A DNA stretch of 64,000 nucleotides from Delphinapterus leucas. Taxonomy: Eukaryota > Chordata > Mammalia > Artiodactyla > Monodontidae. This document shows, piece after piece, positions 1 to 12,119 of this stretch (within the stretch, counting starts at the first letter, position 1; the number at the start of each line of letters is the position of its first letter). A program made the translations under genes and the position numbers. The DNA lies in NCBI RefSeq assembly GCF_002288925.2, contig NW_022098036.1, positions 40,031,503 to 40,095,502 on the forward strand. The letters run 5' to 3'. The notes below the pieces were generated by a model, which made no database searches, was not told where the DNA came from, and was given only the letters and a program-made list of their open reading frames with translations.

Positions 1-18
1 AATATTACTGTGGTGTTT

Positions 19-1102
19 CAATGAGGTATCACCTCACACTGGTCAGAATGGCCATCATCAAAAAATCTACAAACAGTAAATGCTGGAGAGGGTGTGGAGA
101 AAAGGGAACCCTCCTGCATTGTTGGTGGGAATGTAAATTAATACAACCACTATGGAGAACAGTATGGAGGTTCCTTAAAAAATGAAAAATAGAACTACCA
201 TATGACCCAAGTAATCCCACTACTGGGCATATACCCTGAGAAAACTATAATTCAAAAAGAGTCATGTAGGGGCTTCCCTGGTGGCGCAGTGGTTGAGAGT
301 CCGCCTGCCGATGCAGGGGACACGGGTTCGTGGCCCGGTCCGGGAAGATCCCACATGCCGCGGAGCGGCTGGGCCCGTGAGCCATGGCCGCTGAGCCTGT
401 GCGTCCGGAGCCTGTACTCCACAACGGGAGAGGCCACAACAGTAAGGGGGCTGCGTACCAAAAAAAAAAAAAAAAAGAGTCATGTACCACAATGTTCATT
501 GCAGCACTATTTACAATAGCCAGGACATGGAAGAAACCTGAATGTCCATTGGCAGATGAATGGATAATGAAGATGTGGCACATATATACAATGGAATATT
601 ACTCAGCCATAAAAAGAAACAAAATTGAACTATTTGTAGTGAAGTGGATGGACCTAGAGTCTGTCATACAGAGTGAAGTAAGTCAGAAAGAGAAAAACAA
701 ATACCATATGCTAACACATATATATGGAATCTAAAAAAAAAAAAAATGGTTCTGAAGAACCTAGGGACAGAGCAGGAATAAAGACATAGAGAATGGACTT
801 GAGGGCACGGGGAGGGGGAAGGGTAAGCTGGGACGAAGTGAGAGAGTGGCATGGACATATATACACTACCAAATGTAAAATAGATAGCTAGTGGGAAGCA
901 GCTGCATAGCACAGAGATCAGCTCGGTGCTTTGTGACCACCTAGAGGGGTAGGGTAGGGAGGGTGGAAGGGAGGCGCAAGAGGGAGGGGATACGGGGATA
1001 TAGGTATACATATAGCTGATTAACTTTGTTATACAGCAGAAAGTAACACAACATTGTAAAACAATTATACTCCAATAAAGATGTTAAAAAAAAAAGAAAA
1101 TA
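19..1102 (+). mobile_element. 5'-truncated L1 (artiodactyl/cetacean type), ORF2 C-terminus and 3' UTR
   Basis: The sequence follows the end of L1 ORF2 and the short L1 3' UTR, ending in CAATAAAGATGTTAAAAA and an A-rich tail. It is flanked by AATATTACTGTGGTGTTT at 1-18 and an 18-base copy with one mismatch at 1309-1326, a target-site duplication (TSD). The element is truncated within ORF2 and carries stops, so it cannot move. A SINE interrupts it at 269-471 and another follows its tail. The low divergence of the TSD suggests a fairly recent insertion. Confidence 0.93.
269..471 (+). mobile_element. CHR-2-like cetacean SINE (tRNA-Glu derived)
   Basis: This is a full-length SINE starting GGGGCTTCCCTGGTGGCGCAG and ending in a long A-tail. 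The 15-base sequence AAAAAGAGTCATGTA occurs perfectly at 254-268 and 472-486, so it inserted into the L1 by target-primed reverse transcription. The body is the form that reads GAGCGGCTGGGCCCGTGAGCC, which I associate with whales and dolphins. The perfect TSD indicates a young insertion. Confidence 0.95.
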
Positions 1103-1308
1103 GGGCTTCCCTGGTGGCACAGTGGTTGAGAGTCTGCCTGCCGATGCAGGGGACACGGGTTCGTGCCCCTGTCCGGGAAGATCCCACATGCCGCAGAGCG
1201 GCTGGGCCCGTGAGCCATGGCCACTGAGCCTGCGCGTCCGGATTCTGTGCTCTAAAACGGGAGAGGCCACACAGTGAGAGGCCCGCAAACCGCAAAACAC
1301 ACACAAAA
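1103..1308 (+). mobile_element. CHR-2-like cetacean SINE next to the L1 tail
   Basis: The element runs from GGGCTTCCCTGGTGGCAC to an ACACACAAAAAA tail. It begins directly after the L1 A-rich tail and ends at the outer L1 TSD. It has either inserted into that tail, where an A-rich TSD such as AAAATA would be hard to see, or been copied together with the L1. Internal pol III A-box-like and B-box-like segments are recognisable near its 5' end. Confidence 0.93.
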
Positions 1309-1326
1309 AATATTACCGTGGTGTTT

Positions 1327-2762
1327 GTTAATGGTGATTTTCAATTTCCCTTATTTCTTGTAGATTTATTAATTTATATTCTCCTGTAAAGGAGAGTACT
1401 CTCTTTGTTTACTTTTCCATTTACAGATTTATGTCTGTATAGTCATCCATGATTATTTTTAATCTAGGGGTTGTAATTCAAACTAGCATTATTTGGATTG
1501 TTCTCTAATTGGCCCAACTTTGGTCGTTGGGAGCACTTTAAACTTGGTTATTGTGGTGAATTTTTGAGATGCCTCCATCATTTTGCGGATACTTGTATAC
1601 TTTCTGTTCCTTAAGACATTCCGGTCTTATCTTGTATTTTTCCTGCCCTGGTCCTTTCCAGCATCAGCTATTTCTCCAAGGAGTCCTGGTTCCTTTTACT
1701 GGAATGACATTTAAATTCCAAGATCTAAATGTTAAGTGTGCTTACTGTTACTGGGAAGTCATTGTTTCTAGGCCCTGTCAGAGAATAAAGCTAGGAAATA
1801 GATGTACGTGTAATAACACATGAATACACACAACTATTTATTTCTGTATCTATCCATCTTGTGTGCATATATATATATTATATATATATATATAAAAAAC
1901 TACTAGTCATACTGATATGTTTTATTCCAATTTAACATGACAGAATTCGTTTTACTCTTTTCTTATTTTCATTTGTAACCTCTTCCTCTGACGATGAGAA
2001 AAATGGCACTCATTAACAATATATTTGGTTTTTGTTCAAACCTAATATGAATATAAAATAGTTTTAGAATTGCTAACTTACACCCGTGTTAGAAACAAAT
2101 TTACTAAACACAGAGTACAACATTTTTGGAAAACTTGTTTTTTGTTTGTCTTTAGATTTACTGTATTTAGTCAAAATATTGCTTTCTAAAGTTACTTATG
2201 TTGGTTCTTTTATCCCCACCCTCATCAGTGTGGTTATTTTATTCATTTATAATAAAATTAGGTTCACTTTTTACTGTGTTTCCGCTTTGAGTTCTCCTTA
2301 CATCCTGGGTTATTTAATCATTTATTTATTTGAGAGGTATATAAAACAATATCATGATCCTTAGAGTAAGAGCTATAAAAAACGTATCCTCACAAAAGTA
2401 TTACTTCTCCCTCAATCCTATACCATGTTCCCATTGCCTCTTTATTTCTACCCCTTTTCCATGTAACCAGTCTCTTTAGTTTCTGTTTGATCCTTCCTAT
2501 AAGTCTTTTCCACAAATGAGCAAATACATGTATATTCTCTTATTCTTCCTTCTTGCTTAAATGGTCCCATACTATAAATACTTTTTGCACTTTGCTTTTT
2601 CCACAGAACAATATATCCTGAAAATGTCTTTCTCATTCTTATTTACAGATGCACGGTACTCCATTGTGTAGAGGTACCATAGTTTATTCAGCTACTTTCT
2701 TATGTGTGGGTATTTAGGCTGTTTCCAAAATTTCACAAGTATAATAAAGAAATTTTTAAGAG
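1327..2762 (-). mobile_element. Old L1M-type LINE remains, antisense
   Basis: From about 1480 to 1830 the sequence resembles that at 51.7-52.0 kb (same order of CTGCCC, TTTCTCCAAGGAGYCYTGGTTCC and AAGATCTRRRTG words). From about 2200 to 2760 it resembles the antisense 3' end of L1ME/L1MD-type elements, for example the segment with ACTCCATTGTGTAGAGGTACC. Divergence is high, boundaries are approximate, and it may be two elements. The family assignment is from memory. Confidence 0.5.
1865..1894. repeat. (TA)n microsatellite
   Basis: About 30 bases of imperfect TA repeat lie within old LINE sequence. It is easily melted and likely polymorphic. Confidence 0.85.
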
Positions 2763-3335
2763 ATTTCCAGTGAAAGAATTTGTTTCTATATCCTCGGGAT
2801 ACAGACCAGAAAACTTCAATAATCTTAGGCAAACTCCACAGCAAACAGGGCACTGAGAGTATGGTGCCTCAAGAGCTAACAGGATAGGAACAATCTGTGG
2901 TGGTAGAGCATCAGATTCCTCACGGCCCATACCTGATGTGTAGGATATCCACAGGCTCAACTGCTGAGAATACAAGTAGATCAAAGTAGGACTGGGTCCA
3001 TGGCAAAAACTGAAAGGTGCAAGTGTTTCATTACCAGAAACTACAACCAAGTTCACAGTCAGGAGGAGTAGATTCCAGAATAATGTTCAAATGAGATCAG
3101 TTCTCAGTGGACTCGATTGAAGAAAAAAAATGTCTGGGTGAAATGAGGGTCCTCCCAGCAGAGGGAGCAGGGCCTAGAGAATGGTATAAAATACATTCAT
3201 CATAAGTTTCCTCTGGAAAGCTTCCATCTTGGATGGGAGATGGGGAAGGAGAGACTCTTGAGGAATTTGGAATTTGAGGAGAAGCTAATTTTATCAGGGA
3301 GTTTGAATTTAAATTTCACTGAATGTTACCTTACA
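2763..3335. other. Unassigned sequence, no gene seen
   Basis: This stretch is a mix of unique-looking sequence and probable old repeat. A 107-codon open frame on the minus strand (2733-3056) shows no recognisable domain and is treated as chance. Confidence 0.5.
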
Positions 3336-3337
3336 GA

Positions 3338-3890
3338 GACTATTATATTAATTATGTATTACTGTGTAGTAAATTACCCAAAAACTTAGTGGCTTAAAAC
3401 AACAAACATTTATTATCTCAAAATGCCTATGGCTCATTAATTCAGGAACTGCTTAGCTGGGTGGGTCTCACATAAGATTGCAAACAAAATGTCAGCCAAA
3501 GCTTCTGTCATCTGAAGTCTTGATTGGGGCTTCAGAGTCTGCTTCCAAGCTCACTCACATGGCTGTTGGCAGGAGGCCTCACTTCCTCACTAGCTATTGG
3601 CTAAAGGCCTCAGTTCCTTGCCACATGGGTCCCTCTGTGGGCTTTTTGAGTGTCCTCATGACAGGGTACTTGGCTTCCCCTAGACTGAGTGGCACCAGAG
3701 AAAGAGCAAAGAGGAAGCTAAAATACCTTTATGTTCTAATCTCAGAAGTTACACATTATCAATTCCACCATATTCTTTTGTTTAAAAGTAAGTCACTAGG
3801 TAAGCCCACATTCAGGGGAACAGAATCAGGCTCCACCTTTTGAAGGGAGAAATATCAAAGAATATGTGGACATATTTTACAACCATGACA
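3338..3890. mobile_element. Ancient interspersed repeat, family not assigned
   Basis: The words ACTTAGTGGCTTAAAACAACA, GCTGGGTGGG and CTCACTCACATGGCTG, and the closing GGGAGAAATATCAAAGAATATGTGG, match a common ancient mammalian repeat that I know from many genomes but cannot name with confidence. The 121-codon open frame on the plus strand (3478-3843) lies wholly inside it and is not a gene. Confidence 0.55.
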
Positions 3891-4324
3891 ACTGTTTTAA
3901 TCTGGAAGAGATGAAATTAACAAACTAAAATTTATTTCTCTCATCAGCAGGGCTTTGGCTTCAAAACAAGATGATTACATAATAAAGGAAAGTACTTTTA
4001 TTTAATGCATTATATGTAAATTGTCACCCCTGCTACAGGCTAAAAATAGATCACTATGACCAGAAGTGCTGAAAAACACCATTTACATTCTCAAATAACT
4101 TTTTAAAAGCTGAATCTATACTATCTCTATGATGTCACTAGTGGCATAACCTCTTCCTTTGTCTTTACCACTAATAAGATTGGAGAAAAGTTTAGATTCT
4201 CATTTCCACAATTCTTGAATTCTATAATATAAAGTACCTTATTTAGGTTTAATAATAATAAACCTTGGTAAAAAGATATGTATCCAGATATACCTTGGTT
4301 AGAAACTCATTTCTAGTTACTACT
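3891..4324. other. AT-rich unassigned sequence
   Basis: No repeat family, RNA gene or splice-bounded open frame was recognised here. Confidence 0.5.
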
Positions 4325-4475
4325 TTTGTGTGAAAGTTTCTTTATGCCTCAGTTTTCTTATGTGCAAATAGGGATACCAATACCTCCTTCATAGTATTGA
4401 TGTATCACTAAAGCACCTAGCACAGTACCAAGAACATGGTGGATACTCAAAGAATGGTATTATCACTCCATGCCA
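4325..4475 (+). mobile_element. MIR SINE, 3' half
   Basis: The order GCCTCAGTTTTCTTATGTGCAA, then AGCACCTAGCACAGTACC, then GGTGGATACTCAAAGAA is the conserved core and tail of a mammalian-wide MIR element in sense orientation. It is heavily diverged and lacks the tRNA head. Confidence 0.75.
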
Positions 4476-4710
4476 CACAAATAGAATTATATTGATATGG
4501 TTTTAGGATTGAATTTCTTAACCTTCATTCTGTTTAGAACTCTGCGAAGTGTTATACGTAAGTATCAAGAACGTACAATCAGGTGATGTTGGGAGATAAA
4601 CTTTGCCATCTTCATCAAGTGTAATATTCATAATCAGTGAAACTAATAAAATCAATTCATCAATACCTAGGATTAGAATACAACTTTTGAATTACCAAAG
4701 AAGATTTCTG

Positions 4711-4960
4711 AGAGTTAAGAGCTCTGATACTGGAGTCACATAGGCTGCATTAAAACACTGGTTCCACACTTACTAAATGTAGGACTTTGGGCAAATCGGT
4801 AACTTCTCTGGGCCTCAGTTTCATTATCTATATCACAGAAATAATAGTACCTTCCTCATAAGGTTTTGGGAATATCAGTTAATATATTAAAGTAATTAAA
4901 TGAAAACCTGGAATATAGTAAGTGCTAAATAAATGTTAGCTATTTTCATTAATATGGTTA
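4711..4960 (+). mobile_element. MIR SINE, near full length
   Basis: The sequence shows the MIR order of an AGAGCTCTGATACTGGAGTC head, a GACTTTGGGCAAATCGGTAACTT core, CTGGGCCTCAGTTTC, and a TAGTAAGTGCTAAATAAATGT tail. This is the better of the two MIR copies here. They lie about 240 bases apart in the same orientation. Confidence 0.85.
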
Positions 4961-5310
4961 TGATTATTACTATTATAATTATTACATTCATTTGCTTTTT
5001 TTCTTCAGAGAAAAAAAGAGTTTTGAAAGTTAAAAACAAAAGAAAATACTGCCATTAATTCCAGGTGATGTTTTAAGATAATTTCCTGTTTGGATTTTGT
5101 GCATTATTTTAAGAATGACAAGGAAAGATTTTATTTTTAACCCTTAGTCACTTAGCAGAGAGAAGAATCTCAGAAAGAACCCAAATGTTGTATGTAGGTA
5201 AATTTCAGAGCTAGACAGGTCAAAAGCTGTTTCAATATTTCTGAATCTGGATGAAGATGTATAATTGTTAATCATTTTGAGGCCAAGCTGAACAGAGTGC
5301 CTTGAGGGAA
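4961..5310. other. AT-rich unassigned sequence
   Basis: No feature was recognised between the MIR and the next SINE. Confidence 0.5.
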
Positions 5311-5325
5311 AAAGAAGGACTTGTA

Positions 5326-5461
5326 GGGAATTCCCTGGTGGTCCAGTGGTTAGGCCTCCACACTGTCACTGCTGGGGGCCCAGGTTCAATCCCTGGTCGG
5401 AGAACTAGAATCCCACAAGCTCTGTGGCACAGTCAGAAAAAAAAAGAAAGGAAAAGAAAAG
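5326..5461 (+). mobile_element. CHR-1-like short SINE (tRNA-Glu derived)
   Basis: GGGAATTCCCTGGTGGTCCA, AGTGGTTAGGCC and GGTTCAATCCCTGGTCGGAG reproduce the tRNA-Glu head with its A and B boxes, followed by a purine-rich tail. The 15-base AAAGAAGGACTTGTA at 5311-5325 recurs at 5462-5476 with one change and marks the insertion site. Confidence 0.92.
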
Positions 5462-5476
5462 AAAGAAAGACTTGTA

Positions 5477-6462
5477 ACTACTTTTGTGGTGGTGTCCTAG
5501 AGTGATCATGATGCTCCCTGCCTCTGCAGCCCTCTGTCTTCCATGTGCTAATCAGTGACCAGCATTCTCACAAGATTCTTTACCCAATTACTTATTTCCA
5601 GTGATATACTAAACCCCTCAACAAGGAAGAGTTGAAATTCCTGAATTTGAGAGAAATTGCCATGGGGCTAAGTTGGCATAGTGTAGCCAAGAAAACTTAC
5701 TTCAAAATCTAGGAAAATAACACTAACTTTTCTCCACACTGTATATTTTGAAAGCTTGATTCAACCGAGAATTTTACACAAAAACAAAAATCAGCTTAAA
5801 ATATGCACTAATTTATTACTGAAAAAATATGGAACTTAAGCAGAGAAATTTTAAAAGTCGCAACTTTCCATGATATAGTGGTAGCCTCTCCTGATTGACA
5901 GAGGTCTAGTAATCTAAGTGAATATCACCCCAGTCCAACTATGCCTTATGGGAAAAATTTGTCAATATCCAAATATCACTAGGCTGTGACTATGAGAGTT
6001 GTCCCATTTACAAAAACACTCAGATTGTTGCTAGGTCTCAGCACATATACATACATATACATATTGTACACTTCATCTTTTTCTCAAAATTCCCCTTCTG
6101 ACATTCTCAAGGAGGAGTTTCACTTGTTTCCAGGAACAAATTTTACTTCTATTTTTCATCTCTGCTCACTTCACAGAAGTCAGGTACTCATAAGCCACTT
6201 GAGGAGGGTGTCACACCACCATTATTGCTTCCTTTCTCCACCATTCCCACCCTGACTGTCCCTCAGAATGTAGATTTTGCACAGAAGTCTACGGTAGAGT
6301 GGGGAGTCAGAGATAGCCCTCTGCCCAACTCCAAGTGGAACTTTGGCAGTATTACCAAGATGATAAGGTTGGAATTAATTTGTACTAAAATGTTAATGAC
6401 TTCTGTACAATGTTTTCATTGTAAATGAAGTAATTTAGTGCCATAGTTTAATAGAAAAATGA
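5477..6462. other. Unassigned sequence, no gene seen
   Basis: The stretch has no recognised repeat. Two open frames of 89 codons (5986-6255) and 67 codons (6225-6428) on the plus strand overlap in different frames and show no domain, so I treat both as chance. Confidence 0.5.
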
Positions 6463-6574
6463 TTTTTTTTTCTTGGCCACACCATGCAGAATCTTAATCC
6501 CTTGACCGGGGATCGAACTGTGCCCCATGCAGTGGAAGCACGGAGTCCTAACCACTGGACCACCAGGGAATTGT
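6463..6574 (-). mobile_element. CHR-1-like short SINE, antisense
   Basis: The sequence is poly(T), then CTTGGCCACACCATGCAGAA, then CCACTGGACCACCAGGGAATT, the reverse complement of the short CHR SINE. A short TGATTTTT word on both sides may be the remains of its target duplication. Confidence 0.9.
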
Positions 6575-7289
6575 CTGATTTTTAATGGAAAAAAAGTTTT
6601 CACTGTAAAGCTCCCACAAGAGATTGTGTGGATGGTGTAGTCTTCTGGTGCCTTTCAAAATGGAGAACTGACCTCATTATTACAGAACTGATGAAGTATT
6701 ATAATTCTCGGCAAAGAGAAAAGGAATTAAAAAGGCAATTTTTAAAAATAGAGAGGTGAAGATTCATCTTTGCCTCTTTTAGTAATTAGACGGCCTTTTC
6801 AGTGAATCCATAAACTCAAGTTTTTTTGTTTTTTATTCTAAGCTTTAAAATGGGCATATCAATCTTTGCCTATTTTAGGTGGTAGGTAATAATAACTCCA
6901 GATAATGAGTGTAAAGCACATTTTATAGATATAAAATGTTTCACAAGAGAAGGTTGACCTCTTGACTTTGCTGAAATTTGTATACCATTTCTTCATATGC
7001 CTTTATTTCATAAACAGGAAGGAAAACACTTATACCTTAAACTATAATTTCCTTATCCTAAGGAAGCTGTAGTTTCCTTATACCTTAAACTGTAATTTCC
7101 TTATCCTAATCCTATGTTAGTCATTAAACTAACATAAAGCACCCTGACTGTCACCTCTGGTCTGTAGTGATGGAAAGAATTACTTTGCTTTCAGGCAGAA
7201 TTCTTTAAACTCCAAAGTAGGTACTATCTCACTCTAAGTTTGAATCTATTGAACAAAAAGAAGTTTCAATGAATTCAAAAGTAAACTCA
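6575..7289. other. AT-rich sequence with a local duplication
   Basis: No gene or known repeat was recognised. It contains a two-copy tandem duplication at 7031-7110, listed separately. Confidence 0.5.
7031..7110. repeat. Two-copy tandem duplication, period 48
   Basis: TATACCTTAAACTATAATTT begins at 7031, and the same segment with one change begins at 7079. The second copy is partial, ending around 7110. Replication slippage is the simplest origin. Confidence 0.85.
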
Positions 7290-7435
7290 AGGGAATTCCC
7301 TGGCGGTCCACTGGTTAGGACTCCATGCTTCCACTGCCAGGGGCGCAGGTTCAATCTCTGGTCGAGGAACTAAGATCCCGCAAGCCACGCGGGTCGGCCA
7401 AAAAAAAAACGAAAAGAAAAAAAAATAAAATCAGA
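7290..7435 (+). mobile_element. CHR-1-like short SINE
   Basis: It starts AGGGAATTCCCTGGCGGTCC and continues through GGTTCAATCTCTGGTCGAGG to GTCGGCC and a long A-rich tail. The tail is unusually long, with interspersed C, G and T. Confidence 0.92.
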
Positions 7436-10400
7436 ATCTTTGATATTCAAAAGAAAAGAAAAAGTAGAGTCAAAATTCTTATCCATTCTACTGAAAATAT
7501 ATGATTTTTCTTAATTCAAATGATATTTATTTAGTCTGTGACTCAAGTAAGCTCCCTGTTGGATAGGAAAGAAGTTATATTCTTCAGGAAAATAAGTGGA
7601 ACAGAGGTCTCTCTAGTGCAACAGTAGCTGACAACAGGAAGGTGACAGGCACAGAGGTGACTAACAAAGGAGGCTAATTTCAAAACTAAGATAAAATTAA
7701 GGGGAAGACCTGGTAGCCCGGTGAATAAAAGCTATTTTGTGAAAAATGACTACTGCTCATATAAAATAAAGCTTTTATGGAAGTAATTCTTACCTTATTA
7801 ATTTTAGTACACTATAACTCTGCAAAAAATATTTTTTACATGTTAGTCTGGAGTAGGTTCTTTATGAAGAGAGCAAAATGTTCCCAATTTCATTTCTCGT
7901 CCTTCTTGTGTGCACTGCTTATCACAGAAGAAGGTGTTCTCGCTCTGAGATCTTTCTGTTGAAGAAAAATAATCGGTGTCTCAAACTAGAAACGGACCCA
8001 TTCTAGGAATTGCACCATCTAGACATAAGTCACCATATGTGACTTTAAAGTTTTTTTAAGAGGCAACTTGGATTGCTGCCCATTCTACTGAAATGAAGAG
8101 GAGGGAGGAACCACACTTTTTCTTAAGTCCTTGGTGTCTGAAACCACAGCATCAGTTTGAAGTATTTCAAAATTTAAATTAAAAAAAGCAAAACAGAAAT
8201 ACAGTAGAACTCTGTGGTTGATGAGATATGGCCGAAATGAATGTGTTATCGTAATCATTTGCACCTTTCTGTAGACTCACCAAAATCTTCTTATCAACTT
8301 ATATTTAACAAACCTCAACTAGTTCAGTGCCTACTGAAAAGTTCATCCAATGTTTATCCTAAAGACATAACATTGATATTTTTAAAGTACAAAATAATCT
8401 ATTTTACAATGTTCTATAAAATAATCAGTGAGGTTGTCTAGAAAAATAGTTCATTTTATTTAAGATGTCTGTCTATGAAATTGAAACCTAGATTTTGTTT
8501 TATGATAATTCACATTTTATCTGAAATGTTCATTCTAATCATTTTAATTTTTGAAAAGATGTACCCCCATCAAGAAAAAGCAGAGATTTGGTATCAGATG
8601 ATCTTGAAAATACAATGCCTTTGACTGTTTAAAGAGATAGAAATTTTATTAGTAGGCTTTTAATCATTGAAAACAATAAGGAGAATATCTTCTATTCATT
8701 TTCAATAGGACAAGGCAGTATTAAAACAAGACCATTCCATCAGAGAAGCTTGATTATTTTCTCAGTGTTTTAAATTATGCATATGATTGGTGACACAAAT
8801 ACATGTTTAAGTGGTTGCAAATTTAAAAAATCAATATTCCCAAAGAACTAAAATTATGCCCAGTCATAAATAACAAATTAATTCACCTGCATATTTTGAT
8901 CTACAACTTACCCTATGAACGTGAACATTTTATAAAAGAGAAGTATCTTTTCACATCAACTTATGTTCATTATATTTCACACAAATATAGTTCAAGTCAA
9001 ACACAAGCCTTTTCAAAGAGGAAAAAATTAGAACTGTTCACTGTTCTTTTCTTTCCCAGATGATCTGGTGTGAGATGTGGACTGCCATGTTGCACCAAAC
9101 CCACAGCAACCAGGACCCATTGTTCCCAAGGGAAACGTAGCCTATGCAGGAATGCAATAGTATGTACTGCAAGGAATGTGGAAAATAGCATATGTCACTA
9201 CTGTACGGCACACAACAGACAATTATGATTCAACTGTCCAAATTATAATCAGTTTGACAAATGTCCACAAGCGTCTTCATTCTATTTTATATTTTCCCTA
9301 AGACAAGGCAATCACACAACCAGACAATTCCATCAGGGAAGCTTGTTAGCTGCTTAGTCTGTTAAACCCTGGTTGCCATAGCATCTAGAGTTGAAAAAGC
9401 TGCAGATTGGCATGAAAAAGCATGTCGACAATTGCCCTGTCACAGCATGCAAGCCAGGTCTGCTCAAAGGCAGCATACTACAAGTTTTCTTTCCCAGTTT
9501 GCACTACCCCATGCTGTTTAATAATATCCATTTACTGGTATTGGGATTGATCTAGCACAGTGTAAAATTCACATCTAGTGAGACTTTGCTTTTCACATGG
9601 AGTGAAATTCTTTAACAAATGGGAGTATGGCAATTAATTTAGAAATGTAATACTGTATATACTAAGTATATTTAGATTTAATAGAGAAACTGTCCAAAAT
9701 TTTAATGCACAGTTCTGTAAAGAACCAAACAGTTTTACTTGGCAGTTTTTCAGTTGACTTTCTAGTCATTTCTGAAGCCTAGTCATACTTCGCAGATGAC
9801 AGACAGCATTCAAAATTCAGTAGTACATTTTAAATATGTTTTAATTGTACCATAGTTGTTTCTTCTTTATGTGCATGGTATAATTTAATTAAGGATATAC
9901 ATTTCTAAAATAACTGTAATTTAATTAAAGATTAATATCATGAACATTAAAATTATAGTCTAGAGAGCAATGTGCATCCATTTTTTCCCAGAGGGATCAT
10001 ATACTTAATGGTGATAAATTACCACGTATTAATAAGAAAAATTGTGTTTCTACCAAAGGGTATTCAAATCCCTGCCAACTCTCAAATTCATACGGTATAT
10101 GGATTTTAAATAAAGCATGTTTACAAACAGCCATTGTTAACTTACTGGAACTATGAAAATGTGAAAATGTCTACGTAAGTTGTGAGACTTACAAAATAAT
10201 TTTTGTTCAGAAGTTTATATTTGTGTTATTCAGTCTTCTTCCATTATCTCCTTATATTCTAATTTGTCACTTCAGTTTAGTTTTCATTCAATGCTACAAA
10301 GAAAAGAAACATTTTAAGATACTTACTTGGGAGCAAATTAACTTGGCAAACTGATAAGTATTTCAAATACAGGTATTTTTCTATGTTTTCTACTATACTT

Positions 10401-12040
10401 GTTCTTTCCATTAATATCCACTGCTTTGCTCTCAAAATGTCACAAAATCATATTTAATTAACTAGAAATGACCTCATTTTTTTGAACTTTACATAGGAAA
10501 AAAGTTGATAGTTTACCACAGTACAAGAAAGGGAAGTTAATATTTACACTAAATTAGAGATATTGAAGTAATGACTATTTTTCATATTCCTGAACTATTG
10601 AAGACCTTTTTTTCCTAAACAAGATTATCAGAGATTTTTTAGACAGAATGATCAAAGCATAACACCTTGAGTTTTATACATACGTATAAGTGTATATATA
10701 TATATCAGTATGAAAATAGTGTTAATGAGTGAGCCTCTTCAGTAAAATTCAGTATGAATTTAAATCCATCATTTTCTAGGAATTCTCAAAAATCTCAAAA
10801 TCTTGGGATGAAACTTAGTTCACATATGGTGTCCATGAATGTGTTTTCTTATACCACATCTTCCAGTTTTTTAAAAAAGAGGAAAGCTGTTTACTTGTTA
10901 AAGGTCTTTTTATAAGCTTTGATGACTCAAAAACACCTTCATTTTAACACATGGAATTTGGCAAAGAACTTAACCATGTTACCATTTGGAAGACTTTGAT
11001 ATTTTGAAAAAGAGAGAATTAAAAACAACAGAGATTGAAACTTAAGTTGGCTTTTGTGTATAGAACATAATTTTCTCAAGTATATTTTCTAGTATAAGGA
11101 TTTGCTATTGAAATTTATCTGCCAGAATACTATAACATATCAAAGCTATAGTTATCTTGAGTGAACAATGGTGAGTAGAGCCTCAAACTTTACCCTGGTG
11201 TATCAAGTTAAAAAAACAAAGATTCTTGGTATAGCATTACAGTAATCTAAATAGATAAATGTGTATGTCAAATAAAAAGCTTAACAAAAGGTTGAAACAA
11301 AATTTCTTCTAATTACTCTATTCCAGAAAGATTGTATTTAAACTTTTGTTTGCTTCTCATTTCCTTAATTCACATGCAATACAGTGCAGTGCAGTTCTTC
11401 AAGTTGTATTAAAGGAGTTACCACTTCTTAACAAGTCTTAAGGATATGTATTTTCCTACAGTCCTCAAAGTATTCGGTTTGCAGAATTCCACAAACTGGG
11501 TAGCATGGAAATGAAAGTTTATGCTTTAACTCAGAGTACCTTTGCTTTAGCTGGGATATCTCAAATCTTCCCTGTAACCCAAATGCTGCTTTTATCTATG
11601 ATCTACAAACAAATGTTGTTCTTTATAACTGTGCGGTGTTCATATTCTCCATTCCCACTACTTAAAAAATATGTAATAACTGCATTTTTTATAAGTAGTT
11701 TATTTCATGTACATTCTTCTACTCTAAAATTGGAAATTACATTATCCTTTCTGAATGGCTTCAGACATATCATTGGATATCATTATTACTTTTGGACCTC
11801 CTCTACAAATAATGTACCTTTCAGTCATTATGATTATTGCCAAATGGAAATTATAGAAGAAAATGTTGATAAACCTAAAAAGAAATCCATAAAATGAAAC
11901 AAGTAAACTTGACTTGTGGCAGAAAATAGGTGGTATCTTGCAATGCCATTAGTTGCTTTCATAATACAAAGGGTAAATGTCATACTAAAGACACTAAACT
12001 GCTTTATTTTGTAAAACACACACACCCTTATTCCCTAAGT

Positions 12041-12105
12041 GAACTACTACCTTACACAAAATGTAGGTTTCATGTAAGCACATACATTCTTGTGTAAGGT
12101 AGTTC
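12041..12105. other. Perfect-arm hairpin, about 65 nt
   Basis: ACTACCTTACACAA at 12,046-12,059 is exactly complementary to 12,090-12,103. AATGTA at 12,060-12,065 pairs with TACATT at 12,083-12,088, leaving one bulged C and a 17-base loop. This is 20 base pairs with a single bulge. The shape could suit a small-RNA precursor, a miniature transposon remnant or a cruciform. It shows no miRNA I recognise. Confidence 0.5.
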
Positions 12106-12119
12106 TTCTTTTTCTGGGT

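Noticed and set aside
202..734. Open frames of about 60-116 codons on both strands that look arginine- and proline-rich
   Set aside because: They are translations of the CHR SINE and the L1 end. The same peptide words recur at every SINE copy (25.2, 36.4, 39.4 and 57.9 kb).
3478..3843. A 121-codon protein gene
   Set aside because: The frame lies inside an ancient interspersed repeat and has no recognised domain.
5326..5461. A tRNA-Glu gene
   Set aside because: The tRNA-like head with A- and B-box sequence belongs to a SINE with a tail and target duplication. The acceptor stem is not intact, and the same holds for the other SINE heads.
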